DNA of 30,575 bases from an uncultured Clostridia bacterium (GTDB lineage Bacteria; Bacillota; Clostridia; Acetivibrionales; CALMWN01). The stretch is taken from contig CALMWN010000032.1 in NCBI GenBank assembly GCA_937873555.1, positions 1 to 30,575 on the forward strand, in the 5' to 3' direction. Below, piece after piece: positions 15,505-22,298 of this stretch; position 1 is the first letter of the stretch, and each line of letters starts with the position of its first letter. Both the position numbers and the translations under genes were made by a program. Below the pieces are notes generated by a model that was given only the letters and a program-made list of their open reading frames with translations, was not told the DNA's origin and searched no databases.

Positions 15505-15530
15505 GAAGCTTTTTTTTTGCTGCATATATG

Positions 15531-15559
15531 TGGATATTCATATATAAATATGCTATAAT
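15531..15559 (+). promoter_or_regulatory. Promoter of the small-protein pair
   Basis: TGGATA (15531-15536), a 17-bp spacer and TATAAT (15554-15559) with an upstream TGC, an extended -10. Confidence 0.5.
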
Positions 15560-15608
15560 TAGGATAAATTGTATTTCATATGGAAATAATTCTATAACCA
15601 TATATTAT

Positions 15609-15637
15609 AAAAGTTGCAGAAGGATTTGCGACTTTTT
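15609..15637 (+). promoter_or_regulatory. Hairpin in the leader of the 103-aa gene
   Basis: AAAAGTTGCA (15609-15618), 8-nt loop, TGCGACTTTT (15627-15636) with one G-U pair, followed by another T. It is terminator-like in shape but followed by few Ts. Attenuator or leader role is only a guess. Confidence 0.35.
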
Positions 15638-15669
15638 GCAGTTTATCCTGTAAAGAAGGGGTGCTTTAT

Positions 15670-15981
15670 ATGACTAACGAAGCTTCTGGGAAAATATTGA
15701 CTGATTTTGATGTGAAACGAAAAGCTGCAAAACTTGTTGTATCACACCTTAAAAAAAAGCTGCCAAATGAATTTATTGGTTCTGACCGTGTGAATGATTG
15801 GATTTCGGAGATGGAACAGCTCCTGGGAAAGAAAGATTTCAACATGCTGGAATACATTCATATGCGCAGGGCTCTGAATGAGGTAATAGAAGAAATACCG
15901 GATGAAGAAATCCGGTTTAAGTTGAGGGATTCCTGGTACAGCCTGGGTAAGGCCCTGGACAAGAAGGTGAAACTAAAATAA
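15670..15981 (+). CDS. Small conserved-looking hypothetical protein, 103 aa
   Basis: A charged, helix-rich soluble protein: the N-terminal TDFDVKRKAAKLVVSHLKKK helix is followed by MEQLLGKKDFNMLEYIHMRR and EEIPDEEIRFKLRDSWYS. There is no cysteine, membrane segment or known motif. ATG 15670 is preferred to GTG 15661 because AAGGGG sits 8 nt upstream. It is 77 bp before the next small gene and may be co-transcribed. I do not recognise it. Confidence 0.6.
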   Translation: MTNEASGKILTDFDVKRKAAKLVVSHLKKKLPNEFIGSDRVNDWISEMEQLLGKKDFNMLEYIHMRRALNEVIEEIPDEEIRFKLRDSWYSLGKALDKKVKLK

Positions 15982-16058
15982 GGCTGGTGGAAATATTATG
16001 CAACTCCCTGGAAATATTGTAACATTATAAAAAGACCATACACGGGGGGAGCAATAGC

Positions 16059-16274
16059 ATGTTTGGGAGACAAAGAATCAAAGAATTGAACAGGAACCTT
16101 GTGGAAGAGATAGAAAATGATCTGATTTCCACCTTTATTAGGAAGGGGATTAATGTAAATAAAATTAATTTTGACCTTGAATCTGGGACTTTGAATATGG
16201 AGCTGGGGTTCAGGGACAAATCCTCTGAAGGAGCATGCATCAATAAAAGCAAAAAGCATAGTACATTTTTATAA
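16059..16274 (+). CDS. Small hypothetical protein, 71 aa
   Basis: A 71-residue, basic protein with an amphipathic N-terminus (GRQRIKELNRNLVEEIENDL) and no recognised domain. SD GGGGGAG lies 8 nt before the ATG. Its C-terminus (KSKKHSTFL) is coded by the 5' arm of the terminator hairpin, with the TAA in the loop. The C-terminal tail therefore looks non-conserved and might be a run-on from an older stop. Modest confidence that it is real; the preceding SD is its best support. Confidence 0.45.
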   Translation: MFGRQRIKELNRNLVEEIENDLISTFIRKGINVNKINFDLESGTLNMELGFRDKSSEGACINKSKKHSTFL

Positions 16275-16289
16275 CGTACTATGCTTTTT
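16251..16289. terminator. Bidirectional terminator between small gene and argH
   Basis: AAAAAGCATAGTAC (16251-16264), an 11-nt loop and GTACTATGCTTTTT (16276-16289), a perfect 14-bp stem with an A-run and T-run at the ends. Confidence 0.85.
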
Positions 16290-16338
16290 CATCTGATTGT
16301 GAACGATGGAGACGCCGCTTTCCAGGATTATCAGGCCT

Positions 16339-17715
16339 TCACAATGAAGTCAGAAACTTCCTGCCGCTTGATATGGAAGCCAATACGCTTTCTCTTGCCG
16401 GCCCTCCGGGCAGATTTCTTCCTGAAACACATTTCTCAAGGCTTATTTCAGTATAAACATCTTCCTGTATGGCCTGGGAAAAGCTCTTGAACTCCTCCAT
16501 GGCAAGCCGGTCGATGGATTTTTCCTTCTGGATACAGTACAATACCATTTTTCCTATGATTTCATGTGCGCTTCTGAAGGGTATTCCTTTTTTAACCAGG
16601 TAGTCTGCTATATCGGTCGCATTTGTGAAACCACCCTGGGCTGCTTTATACATGTTCTGACTGCGGATTTTCATCGAAGACACCATCTTTGTAAACACCG
16701 GCAGACACATTTTTACTGTGTCAACACAATCGAAAATTGCCTCCTTGTCCTCCTGCATATCCTTATTATAAGCAAGCGGAAGGGATTTCATAACGGCAAG
16801 CAGTGTCACGAGGCCGCCGTATACCCTGCCTGTCTTGCCTCTGACAAGCTCTGCGACATCGGGATTTTTCTTCTGGGGCATTATGCTGCTTCCCGTGCTG
16901 TATGCATCATCCATCTCAACAAAACCGAATTCATGTGAGGACCAGAGAATCAACTCTTCACTGAAACGGCTAAGATGCATCATGACTATGGACAGACAGG
17001 ATGCCAGCTCAATGGCAAAATCCCTGTCACTTACACCGTCAAGGCTGTTTTCCGTGATTGAAGCAAAGCCAAGTTCTCTGGCTACTGCATTTCTATCAAG
17101 GGTGTAGGTTGTGCCTGCGAGAGCACCGGAACCGAGAGGCATGACATCTGTGCGCTCATAACAGTCACAAAGCCTTTGAATATCCCTTTTGAACATCTGG
17201 AAATAAGCCATTATATGATGCGCAAGGGTAATCGGCTGCGCCCTCTGAAGATGTGTATACCCCGGCATTATGGTATCCAGGTTGCTTTCCGCAAGATATA
17301 ATAATTTGTTTTCAAGTTCGGTGAGCATATCTTTTATAACTATAATCTCATCTTTAAGATACATCCTTATATCCAATGCAACCTGGTCATTTCTGCTGCG
17401 TCCGGTGTGAAGCTTTTTACCTGCAACCCCGATCCTTGATATCAGTATTTTTTCCACATTCATGTGAATGTCTTCAGCATCGGTTTCAAACTCTATAAGG
17501 CCTTTTTCTATATCAGCAAGAATCTCCTTCAAGGTCTTTTGTATCAGCAGAGCATCATCACCCGGTATTATATTGCATTTTCCCAGCATTCCGGCATGGG
17601 CTATGCTGCCGAGGATATCCTGCCTGTACATGCGGCTGTCAAACCTGATTGAGGAGTTAAAATCGTCAACGGCCTTATCTGTATTCTTTTCAAATCTGCC
17701 GCCCCAAAGCTTCAT
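16339..17715 (-). CDS. argH: Argininosuccinate lyase
   Basis: The last step of arginine synthesis: argininosuccinate to arginine and fumarate. The 458-residue protein shows the fumarase/aspartase superfamily signatures MKLWGGRF, TGRSRNDQVALD, MPGYTHLQRAQP and the flexible signature loop SSIMPQKKNPD with its catalytic serine region intact. ATG 17715 has GAGGAAGGTG upstream. It is 107 bp downstream of argG in the same orientation, so argG-argH is likely one transcript from the ARG-box promoter. It ends at the 16251-16289 terminator. Confidence 0.97.
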   Translation of the reverse strand: MKLWGGRFEKNTDKAVDDFNSSIRFDSRMYRQDILGSIAHAGMLGKCNIIPGDDALLIQKTLKEILADIEKGLIEFETDAEDIHMNVEKILISRIGVAGKKLHTGRSRNDQVALDIRMYLKDEIIVIKDMLTELENKLLYLAESNLDTIMPGYTHLQRAQPITLAHHIMAYFQMFKRDIQRLCDCYERTDVMPLGSGALAGTTYTLDRNAVARELGFASITENSLDGVSDRDFAIELASCLSIVMMHLSRFSEELILWSSHEFGFVEMDDAYSTGSSIMPQKKNPDVAELVRGKTGRVYGGLVTLLAVMKSLPLAYNKDMQEDKEAIFDCVDTVKMCLPVFTKMVSSMKIRSQNMYKAAQGGFTNATDIADYLVKKGIPFRSAHEIIGKMVLYCIQKEKSIDRLAMEEFKSFSQAIQEDVYTEISLEKCVSGRNLPGGPARESVLASISSGRKFLTSL

Positions 17716-17735
17716 TTTTACACCTTCCTCATAAA

Positions 17736-17796
17736 AAGATTAAGATCCGGACTATGGCAGAAAGCAAAGCCTACCTTGAGTCTCAATCTTAATCTT
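17736..17796 (-). repeat. 11-bp inverted repeat between argG and argH
   Basis: AAGATTAAGAT (17736-17746) and its reverse complement ATCTTAATCTT (17786-17796), 39 nt apart. It can form an mRNA hairpin in the argG-argH spacer, which may adjust downstream expression. Confidence 0.5.
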
Positions 17797-17822
17797 AATT
17801 TCGATATTATCCTGGTCTTATG

Positions 17823-19043
17823 CTATTTTGATTTGTTGTTCTTTTCCTTCATAAGCGCTCCAACCTTTATCGGCAGTCCGAAAAGGTTTATAAAGCCTTC
17901 AGCGTCCTTCTGATTGTAGACGGCATCTCTTCCGAAGGTTGAGAGCTCTTCGCTGTACAGGGAATAATCCGATTTTGCTCCTGCAGGCATGCAGTTGCCT
18001 TTATACATCTTCATCCTTACAGTTCCGGTCACTGTCTGCTGGGTTACATCAACAAATGCCGACAGTGCTTCTCTTAATGGGGTATACCACTGGCCAAAGT
18101 ATACAAGCTCAGCAAATCTCTGAGCCACAATATCCTTATAGTGCAGTGTATCCCTGTCAAGGCAGAGAAGCTCGAGCTCCCTGTGGGCTGCATACAGGAT
18201 TGTTCCGCCCGGTGTTTCATATACACCCCTGGACTTCATCCCTACAAGCCTGTTCTCAACCATGTCCACAATTCCTATGCCGTTTTCAGCGCCCAGCTTG
18301 TTGAGTACCTCTATCATTTTAACCGGTGAGTATTCTATCCCATCAACCTTCTTTGGAATACCTTTTTCAAAATAAATTTCCACATATGTTGGCTTGTCTG
18401 GCGCCTTTTCGGGTGAAACCATAAGCTTGAGGAGCTTCTCATACTGTGGTTCGTTCCAGGGACTTTCCAGATCGGAGCCTTCATGGCTTAAGTGCCACAG
18501 GTTCCTGTCCATACTGTAGTTGTCCTTTTTTGTAACCGGAATAGGGATATTCCTTGCCTGTGCATAATCTATTGCATCTTCCCTGGACTTGATATCCCAG
18601 ATTCTCCATGGTGCAATGATTTTTAAATGAGGAGCAAGTGCTTTGACTGTGAGCTCAAATCTTACCTGGTCGTTTCCTTTTCCGGTAGCACCATGCGATA
18701 TTGCGGTGGCTCCTTCCTTCAAGGCTATTTCAACCATTCTCTTTGCTATTATCGGCCTTGCAAAGGAAGTGCCCAGAAGGTATTTACCTTCATATATTGC
18801 TCCTGCCTTAAGGGTAGGATAAATGAATTCGGTTACGAATTCTTCCTTCAGATCCTCGATATATATTTTGCTTGCTCCGGTCTTTATAGCCTTTTCGTTC
18901 AAGGGATCAAGCTCTTCGCCCTGTCCGACATCCGCAGCCATTGCAATAACATCATAATCGTAATTTTCCTTCAACCAAGGAATAATTATCGATGTATCCA
19001 ATCCTCCCGAATAAGCGAGAATGACCTTTTCTTTCTGACTCAT
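17823..19043 (-). CDS. argG: Argininosuccinate synthase
   Basis: Joins citrulline and aspartate with ATP to give argininosuccinate. The 406-residue protein begins MSQKEKVILAYSGGLDTSII, with the SGGLDTS pyrophosphatase-type ATP loop, and later has ATAISHGATGKGNDQVRFEL and the SMDRNLWHLSHEGSDLE motif, all typical of ArgG. ATG 19043 is preferred over the ATG at 19112 because GGGAGG lies just upstream and the family starts here. The 19112 start would run back into the operator. It is the first gene of the operon, with the ARG boxes over its promoter. Confidence 0.97.
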   Translation of the reverse strand: MSQKEKVILAYSGGLDTSIIIPWLKENYDYDVIAMAADVGQGEELDPLNEKAIKTGASKIYIEDLKEEFVTEFIYPTLKAGAIYEGKYLLGTSFARPIIAKRMVEIALKEGATAISHGATGKGNDQVRFELTVKALAPHLKIIAPWRIWDIKSREDAIDYAQARNIPIPVTKKDNYSMDRNLWHLSHEGSDLESPWNEPQYEKLLKLMVSPEKAPDKPTYVEIYFEKGIPKKVDGIEYSPVKMIEVLNKLGAENGIGIVDMVENRLVGMKSRGVYETPGGTILYAAHRELELLCLDRDTLHYKDIVAQRFAELVYFGQWYTPLREALSAFVDVTQQTVTGTVRMKMYKGNCMPAGAKSDYSLYSEELSTFGRDAVYNQKDAEGFINLFGLPIKVGALMKEKNNKSK

Positions 19044-19075
19044 ATGTTTTTCCTCCCATACCTTGTAAACTTGAT

Positions 19076-19113
19076 TTGTTATAATTATACAACAAAATGT
19101 ATAATTATGCAAC
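19076..19113 (-). promoter_or_regulatory. Two tandem ARG boxes (predicted ArgR operators)
   Basis: On the minus strand GTTGCATAATTATACATT (19113-19096) fits the ARG-box core TGNATWWWWATNCA completely. Then a 2-bp gap, then GTTGTATAATTATAACAA (19093-19076), which fits the left half only. Box pairs with 2-3 bp spacing are the usual ArgR target. Box 1 covers the -35 and box 2 covers the -10, so arginine-bound ArgR would block transcription. Confidence 0.7.
19084..19112 (-). promoter_or_regulatory. SigA-type promoter of argGH
   Basis: Minus strand TTGCAT (19112-19107), a 17-bp spacer and TATAAT (19089-19084). Confidence 0.75.
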
Positions 19114-19269
19114 TGATAAATAATCCTTGACTAAAGCATCACCACAAATCCTTTGTGTAATTCAAAATATATTATATGGTAAAATTTCTGTCTAGTCCAT
19201 ACAGGTTGATGCAATCGGAAAATTTATGTCATTTATATATGGAAAAATAGCATGAATTGGAGCATAATA

Positions 19270-19299
19270 AAATTGGACAGGCATCATGCATGCCAATTT
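19270..19299 (+). repeat. Hairpin upstream of ruvC
   Basis: AAATT, bulge, GGCAT, loop CATGC, ATGCC, AATTT. A T-rich run follows. It could be a leader structure or a weak terminator; no clear ruvC promoter was found between 19114 and 19365. Confidence 0.35.
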
Positions 19300-19365
19300 A
19301 TCGTATTTATTTTTTTATTATTTGGCGTTGATTATAAATCATTTACATGGGGGAACTTGTACAAT

Positions 19366-19851
19366 ATGGTTATCATGGGGATTGACCCTGGATTTGCAAT
19401 TACTGGTTATGGTATAGTAAAATATGAGGGGAACAAATTTTCGGTGATTGACTATGGGGCCGTAACTACCGCAGCGTCAATGGAACTGCCAAAAAGGCTT
19501 CTTGCACTTAGCTGCAGACTTGAGGAGCTGATTGAAAAGCATAAACCCGATGCGGTTTCTATTGAAGAACTGTTTTTCAACAAAAACATTAAGACAGCTT
19601 TGACAGTGGGCCATGGAAGAGGAGTAGCCATACTTGTGGCTGCAAAATCCGGGGTTGACGTGTTCGAGTACACTCCACTTCAGGTAAAACAATCGGTAGT
19701 TGGCTACGGAAGAGCTGAAAAAAGCCAGATGCAGCAGATGGTAAAAGCAATTTTGAATCTTTCTTCAATACCCAAACCGGATGATGTTGCCGATGCATTG
19801 GCCGTAGCAATATGCCACGGACACTCGTATAAAATGATGAGCTACAGATAG
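19366..19851 (+). CDS. ruvC: Holliday junction endonuclease RuvC
   Basis: Cuts four-way DNA junctions during recombination. The 161-residue protein has the four catalytic acids: D7 in GIDPG, E67 in SIEELFF, D140 and D143 in PDDVADALAVA. ATG 19366 starts MVIMGIDPG as usual; the ATG at 19252 would add 38 residues including a hydrophobic run not seen in RuvC. The GGGGGAA SD is about 11 nt upstream, a little far. First gene of ruvC-ruvA-ruvB-queH; no LexA-type SOS box was seen upstream. Confidence 0.95.
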   Translation: MVIMGIDPGFAITGYGIVKYEGNKFSVIDYGAVTTAASMELPKRLLALSCRLEELIEKHKPDAVSIEELFFNKNIKTALTVGHGRGVAILVAAKSGVDVFEYTPLQVKQSVVGYGRAEKSQMQQMVKAILNLSSIPKPDDVADALAVAICHGHSYKMMSYR

Positions 19852-19891
19852 GGGATCAAGTATTTCTTATAATACAAAAGGGGTGGTATGA

Positions 19892-20497
19892 CTGTTCGCA
19901 TACATAAAGGGAAGGCTTGTGTACAAGCACGGCGATTACATAGTTGTAGAGGCTAATGGCGTAGGATACAGGATTAACACCGCATTGTCCACCATTGAAA
20001 TGATAAGCCCTGTGGACACAGACGTGAAGGTTTTTACACACCTGTATGTAAGGGAAGACATTATGAGCCTTTACGGGTTTTTAACGCAGGAAGAGCTTGG
20101 CATGTTCGAACTGTTGATTTCAGTATCGGGTGTTGGGCCAAAGGCTGCAATTTCTGTTATTTCATCTGTTTCTCCATCGAAATTCGGGCTTGCGGTTATC
20201 ACTGATGATGCCAAGACTCTTACAAAGGCACAGGGTATAGGAAATAAAATGGCACTGAGGATAATATTGGAGCTCAAGGATAAGATAAAGAAGGAACAGA
20301 TTGTCGCAGCAGGCAATATAAGGGAAGAAAGGTTGGAAGCAGCCAACCAGGGTTCAAGGGTATCAGAAGCTGTCAGTGCATTGATGGTGCTCGGATATAC
20401 CGCTCTGGAAGCCAGCAGGGCTGTTTCGGCCGTATATTCGGAAGAAATGGACCTGGAAGCAATTATTAAAAATGCATTGAAAGGGCTGGTAAGGTAA
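19892..20497 (+). CDS. ruvA: Holliday junction DNA helicase subunit RuvA (CTG start)
   Basis: RuvA binds four-way junctions and loads RuvB for branch migration. The 201-residue frame has domain I ending VYKHGDYIVVEANGVGYRIN, the helix-hairpin-helix segments (LISVSGVGPKAAISVIS and LTKAQGIGNKMALRII) and the C-terminal RuvB-binding domain. The family N-terminus MFAYIKGRLV is coded as CTG TTC GCA TAC ATA AAG GGA AGG CTT GTG, right after an in-frame TGA. The first in-frame ATG/GTG/TTG is GTG at 19919, which would lose nine residues of beta-strand 1. AGGGG is 8 nt before the CTG. Read as a rare CTG start; a one-base assembly error near 19888-19892 is the alternative. Confidence 0.92.
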   Translation: MFAYIKGRLVYKHGDYIVVEANGVGYRINTALSTIEMISPVDTDVKVFTHLYVREDIMSLYGFLTQEELGMFELLISVSGVGPKAAISVISSVSPSKFGLAVITDDAKTLTKAQGIGNKMALRIILELKDKIKKEQIVAAGNIREERLEAANQGSRVSEAVSALMVLGYTALEASRAVSAVYSEEMDLEAIIKNALKGLVR

Positions 20498-20498
20498 T

Positions 20499-21494
20499 AT
20501 GGAAGAAGAAAGGCTCATTGGCTGCGAGCTGCGGCAGGATGATTATGATGAGGCCAGCTTGCGGCCGAGAAGATTGAATGAATATATCGGGCAGACAAAG
20601 GTAAAGGAAAACCTGATGATATTTATTGAAGCAGCGAAAAAGAGGAATGAAGCCCTCGACCATGTTCTGCTGTATGGCCCGCCGGGTCTTGGAAAGACAA
20701 CTCTGGCGGGAATCATCGCTTCAGAGCTGGGTGTCAACCTGAGGGTGACATCCGGACCTGCGATAGAAAAGCCTGGAGACCTTGCTGCAATATTGACCAA
20801 CCTGGGAAACTACGATGTGCTTTTCATTGATGAAATACACAGGTTGAACAGAAGCGTGGAGGAAATCCTGTACCCGGCCATGGAGGATTATGCCCTTGAT
20901 ATAATAATCGGTAAGGGGCCAAGTGCACGCTCCATAAGACTTGACCTTCCAAAATTCACGCTGATTGGTGCGACTACGAGGGCCGGACTTCTGACAGCAC
21001 CTTTAAGGGACAGGTTTGGTGTAATCAACAGGCTTGAGATGTATAATTCTGAAGAACTGAAAACCATTATAAAACGCTCTGCCGGCATACTGGGCATAGG
21101 TATAGACGAAGAAGGTGCAGAGGAGATTGCCAGACGCTCCAGGGGGACGCCCAGAATTGCCAACAGGCTTTTAAAGAGGGTCAGAGACTTTGCACAGATC
21201 AAGGCAGACGGCTTTATAAATATAAATGTGGCCATTCTGGCGCTTGATGCCCTTGAAGTGGATAAAATTGGTCTTGACGGTGTTGACAGGAACATGCTCA
21301 TGAGCATCATAGACAAATTTGCCGGAGGGCCGGTAGGTCTTGATACGCTTGCAGCTTCTATCGGGGAAGAGCCGGGAACAATTGAAGACGTTTATGAGCC
21401 TTATTTACTGCAGCTGGGTTTTATAAATAAGACACCGAGGGGCAGGATGACAACAAAGCTTGCATATGAACATTTTGGATTGAGATACGAATAA
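20499..21494 (+). CDS. ruvB: Holliday junction DNA helicase subunit RuvB
   Basis: AAA+ motor of branch migration. The 331-residue protein has SLRPRRLNEYIGQ, Walker A YGPPGLGKTTLAG, Walker B LFIDEIHRLN, sensor motif GATTRAGLLTAPLRDRFG with the arginine finger, and the C-terminal winged helix (TPRGRMTTKLAYEHFGL). The ATG lies 1 bp after the stop of ruvA, so translation is coupled. It is complete. Confidence 0.97.
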   Translation: MEEERLIGCELRQDDYDEASLRPRRLNEYIGQTKVKENLMIFIEAAKKRNEALDHVLLYGPPGLGKTTLAGIIASELGVNLRVTSGPAIEKPGDLAAILTNLGNYDVLFIDEIHRLNRSVEEILYPAMEDYALDIIIGKGPSARSIRLDLPKFTLIGATTRAGLLTAPLRDRFGVINRLEMYNSEELKTIIKRSAGILGIGIDEEGAEEIARRSRGTPRIANRLLKRVRDFAQIKADGFININVAILALDALEVDKIGLDGVDRNMLMSIIDKFAGGPVGLDTLAASIGEEPGTIEDVYEPYLLQLGFINKTPRGRMTTKLAYEHFGLRYE

Positions 21495-21542
21495 GATCTG
21501 TTAAAGCCTGATTGCTAAAAATAAGGTAGGTATAAGAAAGTT

Positions 21543-22082
21543 ATGAGATTATTGCTTCACATGTGCTGTGCCCCATGTTCAGTGTATCCCGCAAACATAC
21601 TTCAGGAAGAGGGGGTTGAATTTGAAGGGCTGTTCTATAATCCTAACATTCACCCGCTGGAGGAGTTCACAAAGCGCAGGGAGAATGTCGAAATATTTTC
21701 CCGGCTTTCGGGGGTACCGGTATCTATAATGGATGATTTCAGGCAGGAAGTGTGGGAGAAATTCACGGGCGAAGAGCTGAAACGGTGCAGCATGTGCTAT
21801 GGCATGCGAATGGAAGCCGCTGCCGCTTATGCAAAACAAAAGGGTTTTGATGCTTTTACCACCTCACTTCTGGTAAGCCCTTATCAGAAGCACGAGCTGA
21901 TCAGAGAGCTTGGAGAAAAGGCTGCAGAAAAGCAAGGGGTGAAGTTTTATTACAGGGATTTCAGGCCGGGATTCAGGCAGGGGCAGCAGCATGCGAAAGA
22001 AATGGGCTTGTACAGGCAGAAATTTTGCGGCTGCATAATTTCATACAATGAATCCCCGTTTACCAAAAAACAACATGATTAA
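21543..22082 (+). CDS. queH: Epoxyqueuosine reductase QueH
   Basis: Reduces epoxyqueuosine to queuosine in the last step of tRNA queuosine synthesis, the QueH (DUF208) type rather than cobalamin-dependent QueG. The 179-residue protein has the conserved cysteine pattern: CCAPC near the N-terminus, CSMCYGMR in the middle and FCGC near the C-terminus, binding an iron-sulfur cluster and metal. It follows ruvB by 48 bp in the same direction and is probably the last gene of the ruvCAB unit. The conservation of Cys makes it likely active. Confidence 0.92.
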   Translation: MRLLLHMCCAPCSVYPANILQEEGVEFEGLFYNPNIHPLEEFTKRRENVEIFSRLSGVPVSIMDDFRQEVWEKFTGEELKRCSMCYGMRMEAAAAYAKQKGFDAFTTSLLVSPYQKHELIRELGEKAAEKQGVKFYYRDFRPGFRQGQQHAKEMGLYRQKFCGCIISYNESPFTKKQHD

Positions 22083-22186
22083 AGGTATTAACTTGCCGAA
22101 TTAAATGTTATAAAATAGTATATTATATCGAAAGAAATTTTGATTGTTTGATAATTACGCACTGTTCAACAAATGATGAACTTTAC

Positions 22187-22277
22187 GTTTATGACTGGTT
22201 TCAATCGGTCCGGTATCATGGATTGTATGGATAAATTGACGGGTGCTGGTTCTTATAGCCCGGAATCAGTCATAAAC
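22187..22277 (+). ncRNA. Candidate three-way-junction leader of the first amidase gene
   Basis: An 11-bp perfect stem GTTTATGACTG (22187-22197) / CAGTCATAAAC (22267-22277) closes a 69-nt region that can form two inner hairpins (CAATC/GATTG and CGGG/CCCG). A separate small hairpin GTTCA/TGAAC precedes it near 22172. It ends 10 nt before the SD. I recognise no known riboswitch core. Confidence 0.4.
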
Positions 22278-22298
22278 AAAAAACATGGGGTGGCACGC

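Noticed and set aside
19120..19365. LexA-type SOS box upstream of ruvC
   Set aside because: I looked for GAACnnnnGTTC-like or CGAACnnnnGTTCG-like sites and found none; the GAACTT near 19353 has no matching half.
19252..19365. ATG 19252 as start of ruvC
   Set aside because: RuvC begins at MGIDPG in nearly all species; the extra 38 residues contain a hydrophobic run unlike the family.
22173..22298. ATG 22173 as start of the first amidase
   Set aside because: It would place 42 residues without signal-peptide character ahead of a clear signal peptide, across the hairpin leader.
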